From positions 372,001-436,000 of the forward strand of contig CM041196.1 of assembly GCA_023078555.1 (NCBI GenBank): a DNA stretch of 64,000 nt, written 5' to 3'. Positions 61,608-64,000 of the stretch are shown piece by piece. Made by a program: the position numbers and the translations under genes. The notes beneath the pieces are model-generated. The model did not search any database. It saw only the letters and a program-made list of their open reading frames with translations, and was not told the DNA's origin. The DNA comes from Ulva prolifera (lineage: Eukaryota > Chlorophyta > Ulvophyceae > Ulvales > Ulvaceae). Numbering within the stretch: position 1 is the first letter of the stretch; each line of letters begins with the position of its first letter.

Positions 61608-62430
61608 CAAAGGACAGAGGCCGGGCATGCTGCCATTTTTCAGAATCCATTTCCGAACCTAAGTATACTCTTCTCAAATCTACTTCTTTGCAGACTTTGT
61701 GTGTAGTTACAAAGGAAAGAGGCCGGGCATCGAGCCGTTTCTCGGAATCCACTCGCAAATCCACTCACTCATTCATGGCACTAGGCCGGGCACGAGCGCG
61801 TACCACAGCCCTGCCGGTGATTCCAGCCAAAAATTGAAGCCCCACACGGAGCACAATAGCATTCCCTTTGCACAACGCCAAACTCAACCGGCGCAGTGCA
61901 TTCGTCACAAACACCACGGTTCGGAGACGCAACCTCCGCCAGCCGCTTCAAGTGATCCATAGCAGGCTGTCCCAAGCGACCATACGGCTCATGCGACAAC
62001 GACACACAGCTATATATGCATCAGGGTCGTACCAAAGAGATGCATTTCGTTTCCTCACGTCCCGCGTCTCCGCAGCACCCCCATCCTCCCGGGCCGCTCG
62101 GCCGCAATAGGTATCAGCACAGGGGTTCACAACCGACACATCCCCTCTGCACAAAGCGTCACCCGGCGGCATAAACATGATGTCCCCCACTTTCTCCTGG
62201 GCCACCGCCCTGAGTGTTGTATGTAGTTACAAAGGACAGAGGCCGGGCATCGAGCCATTGCTAGGAGCTCACACGCAAATCCACTCATTCACCAGGTCAG
62301 TGCACGCCCACTACGGGCAAGTGCACTGCACATGAGAAACTTCAAAAGCGTCTTCACAATTAGAAAAAAGTTTTGTATGTAGTTACAAAGGACAGAGGCC
62401 GGGCATCGAGCCATCGCCAGGAAGTTTTGT
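61608..62430 (+). repeat. Dispersed repeat family with core aggccgggcat, 4 copies
   Basis: Four copies share caaaggacagaggccgggca (one with caaaggaaag) starting near 61608, 61709, 62229 and 62384. The last three also share gtagttacaaagga on the left and tcgagcc on the right. The second and third extend into cgcaaatccactca. Spacing is irregular, so the family is dispersed rather than in tandem. Confidence 0.85.
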
Positions 62431-62534
62431 ATGTATGGATGACTGCATGGCTGTATCCATTTGAACATTGATAGATGTTAAATTTGGGACCGAATGAAGC
62501 ATCCAAGAAGATATTTTGGACACTTCTACGCACG

Positions 62535-62590
62535 CACCTGCACCTGCACCTGCACCTGCACTGTGCAGGTGACCTGCACCTGCGCCATCG
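62535..62590 (+). repeat. CACCTG hexamer repeat with inverted copy
   Basis: About four direct cacctg units are followed by ctgtgcaggt, then more cacctg, so part of the array can fold back on itself. Confidence 0.85.
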
Positions 62591-62880
62591 CCATCCAGCC
62601 ATCCAGCGCCAGCAGAACTTGTCCTAGCTAGCGCCACTTTGTCCTAGCAAAACGTATGGTGGCATCATGGTGGTCATGGTGGCATGATGACACTACTAAA
62701 GGGAAAGCGGCACAATGGTGAAGCGCGGAAGGGGCAACGGTGAAGGACCTCCTGAGGCATTGTGGTGGAAGAAGCAGTGACATCCCGCAGTGGATGGATG
62801 AAGACCCAAGCTTGGCTCAGGTATGGCGTCGGGGAGCATCCTCACTTCATGGTGCGAAACGACCCCGCCACAGGAACTAG

Positions 62881-62930
62881 GTGTGCGAGGGTGTGGGAGG
62901 GTGTGGGAGGGTGTGGGTGGGTGGTGGGGA
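62881..62930 (+). repeat. G-rich 10-bp repeat (GTGTGGGAGG)
   Basis: Tandem units of gtgtgggagg with variants. It has at least four GGG runs and could form a G-quadruplex on the plus strand. Confidence 0.85.
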
Positions 62931-64000
62931 TTTGTCCTGTTGCAGCGTGGTCTGTCCTAGCATGCATCTTTGCTGATTTTGTTTTGCGCATGTGCACTGC
63001 ACCGGCGACGTCGTTGTGATGGATTGTTTGCAGTAATGATTGCAGGGATCCCCGGAGCGGCTGCCGCAGGTAGGCACTTCTGTACGCGTGCGCGCGACAT
63101 CCATTGAACAGCTGGGAACTGTGTGCAACCAGTCTACTCAGGGCAGTGACTATTGAGTTACAGCGTTTGCAAGTGGCTGAACGTGTGTCTTCTGTTGGCG
63201 CTGCAAGCTTCAATCTAGTCTGCTTGGGCCATGAACCGGCCAAATGCACATCTCCATGCCACCTTCGAACTGACAGCCATCCGTGCGCAGGCGGCTGCAC
63301 ACATTCCTCCGATAGATCAAGCTTCGGCGTTATGCAACACTGAATTCACAGGTGGTGCGGCTCCGCTTGTTAGCGCACACTCACGTGACCGATGACAGGT
63401 CGGAACGCAGTCGATGAACCAGGCATATCGACATCCTTGACACTTTCTGGCACAGTGCTCAGCTCATCTCACATTGCGTAATCAACGTACATACGAAAAC
63501 TCGTAGTCCGGTGTCTTGAGGTCGCTGGGCGCTCACCGGCGCTTGTGCTGTGTGTGAAGGTCCTTGGCGGGTGCCTTAGAGTACCCCCGGTGTCATGCAC
63601 CGCGCCTATTCTGTCTGGCCTGCTGGCACCAATTGCTGACATCTGTGCAATTTGCCGTACGCCAGTAGCAATGTCGTCGTGAGGCCTGGGTGACTGCATG
63701 TGGGGCAGTTTGTCCTTACACGGGGACCAGTGGTACACACTATACCATATCTATTCTAAACTCCTGCAGTTCATGTGCATACGCATCTGCTGCCTAGAAT
63801 GAGTTATCTCGTAGACTCTGCTTGTGAGCTCAGTTGGAGCCTTGAGTGTTCTCTGCTGTTGAGTCGGGGCTGGAACATGACGGGAAGCTGCAGAGGAGTC
63901 ATAGGCTTTGTACTATCGCCTGGCCTGCAACTGCAGACTGTCTTGTCGCTGCCGCTGAACTCATGCAACACTGGAACCATCTTAAGTTTCCGACGCACTT

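Larger units (their letters stand above)
59685..64000. other. Right-end region with repeats and no recognised gene
   Basis: About 4.3 kb. A candidate TGTAA for the DTW gene is at 59765-59769. A plus-strand open frame at 60004-60456 (with GWVGCVSALLPCLLGALERMH) has some protein-like character but no family match. From about 61600 on it carries a dispersed repeat family and two short tandem arrays. It may be the start of a repeat-rich interval or of a gene lying mostly beyond the window. Confidence 0.4.

Overview
This window is nuclear DNA of a photosynthetic, GC-rich, intron-rich unicellular eukaryote, most likely an alga. The evidence is that every recognisable gene is split by many introns, several products are strictly eukaryotic (a PIG-O-type GPI-anchor enzyme, a BIRC6-like E2, DeSI, BTB), and one gene encodes a plant/cyanobacterial-type plastid NAD(P)H dehydrogenase (NDC1). 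I cannot name the lineage. A green alga or a haptophyte would both fit the donor-site preferences and GC content. All models were built by hand from splice-site phase and family similarity; no search was run.

Layout, left to right: PIG-O-type GPI ethanolamine-phosphate transferase (+, 271-8320); large E2 ubiquitin-conjugating protein with a BIRC6-like UBC domain (+, 9362-14905); Era-type organellar GTPase (-, 15879 to about 20172); cytosolic-type isoleucyl-tRNA synthetase (+, 22422-30059); a small CREST-like multi-pass membrane protein (-, 31684-33069); a PPPDE/DeSI isopeptidase (-, 33784-35947); NDC1 type II NAD(P)H dehydrogenase (-, 36910-42006); a protein joining an acidic N-terminus, a protein-L-isoaspartate methyltransferase (PCMT) domain and a BTB domain (+, 44718-49395); mitochondrial-type aconitase (-, 51447-56457); and a DTW-domain tRNA-uridine aminocarboxypropyltransferase (+, 57245-59684). 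The last 4.3 kb holds repeats and no gene I recognise.

The genes are neighbours, not a pathway. Three belong to ubiquitin/SUMO-type regulation (the E2, DeSI, and PCMT-BTB as a candidate Cullin-3 adaptor). Three act in translation or RNA (IleRS, Era, DTW). NDC1 and aconitase act in organelle metabolism.

The strongest discovery candidate is the PCMT-BTB fusion. Its nine exons keep the reading frame across all eight junctions. It parallels animal PCMTD1/2, which attach a PCMT domain to a different cullin-adaptor module. Other notable signals are splice donors dominated by GTGCG, with about five GC-AG introns among 71 placed introns; a roughly 75-bp element present in three introns of three unrelated genes; and several intronic minisatellites, one of whose units mimic 3' splice sites.
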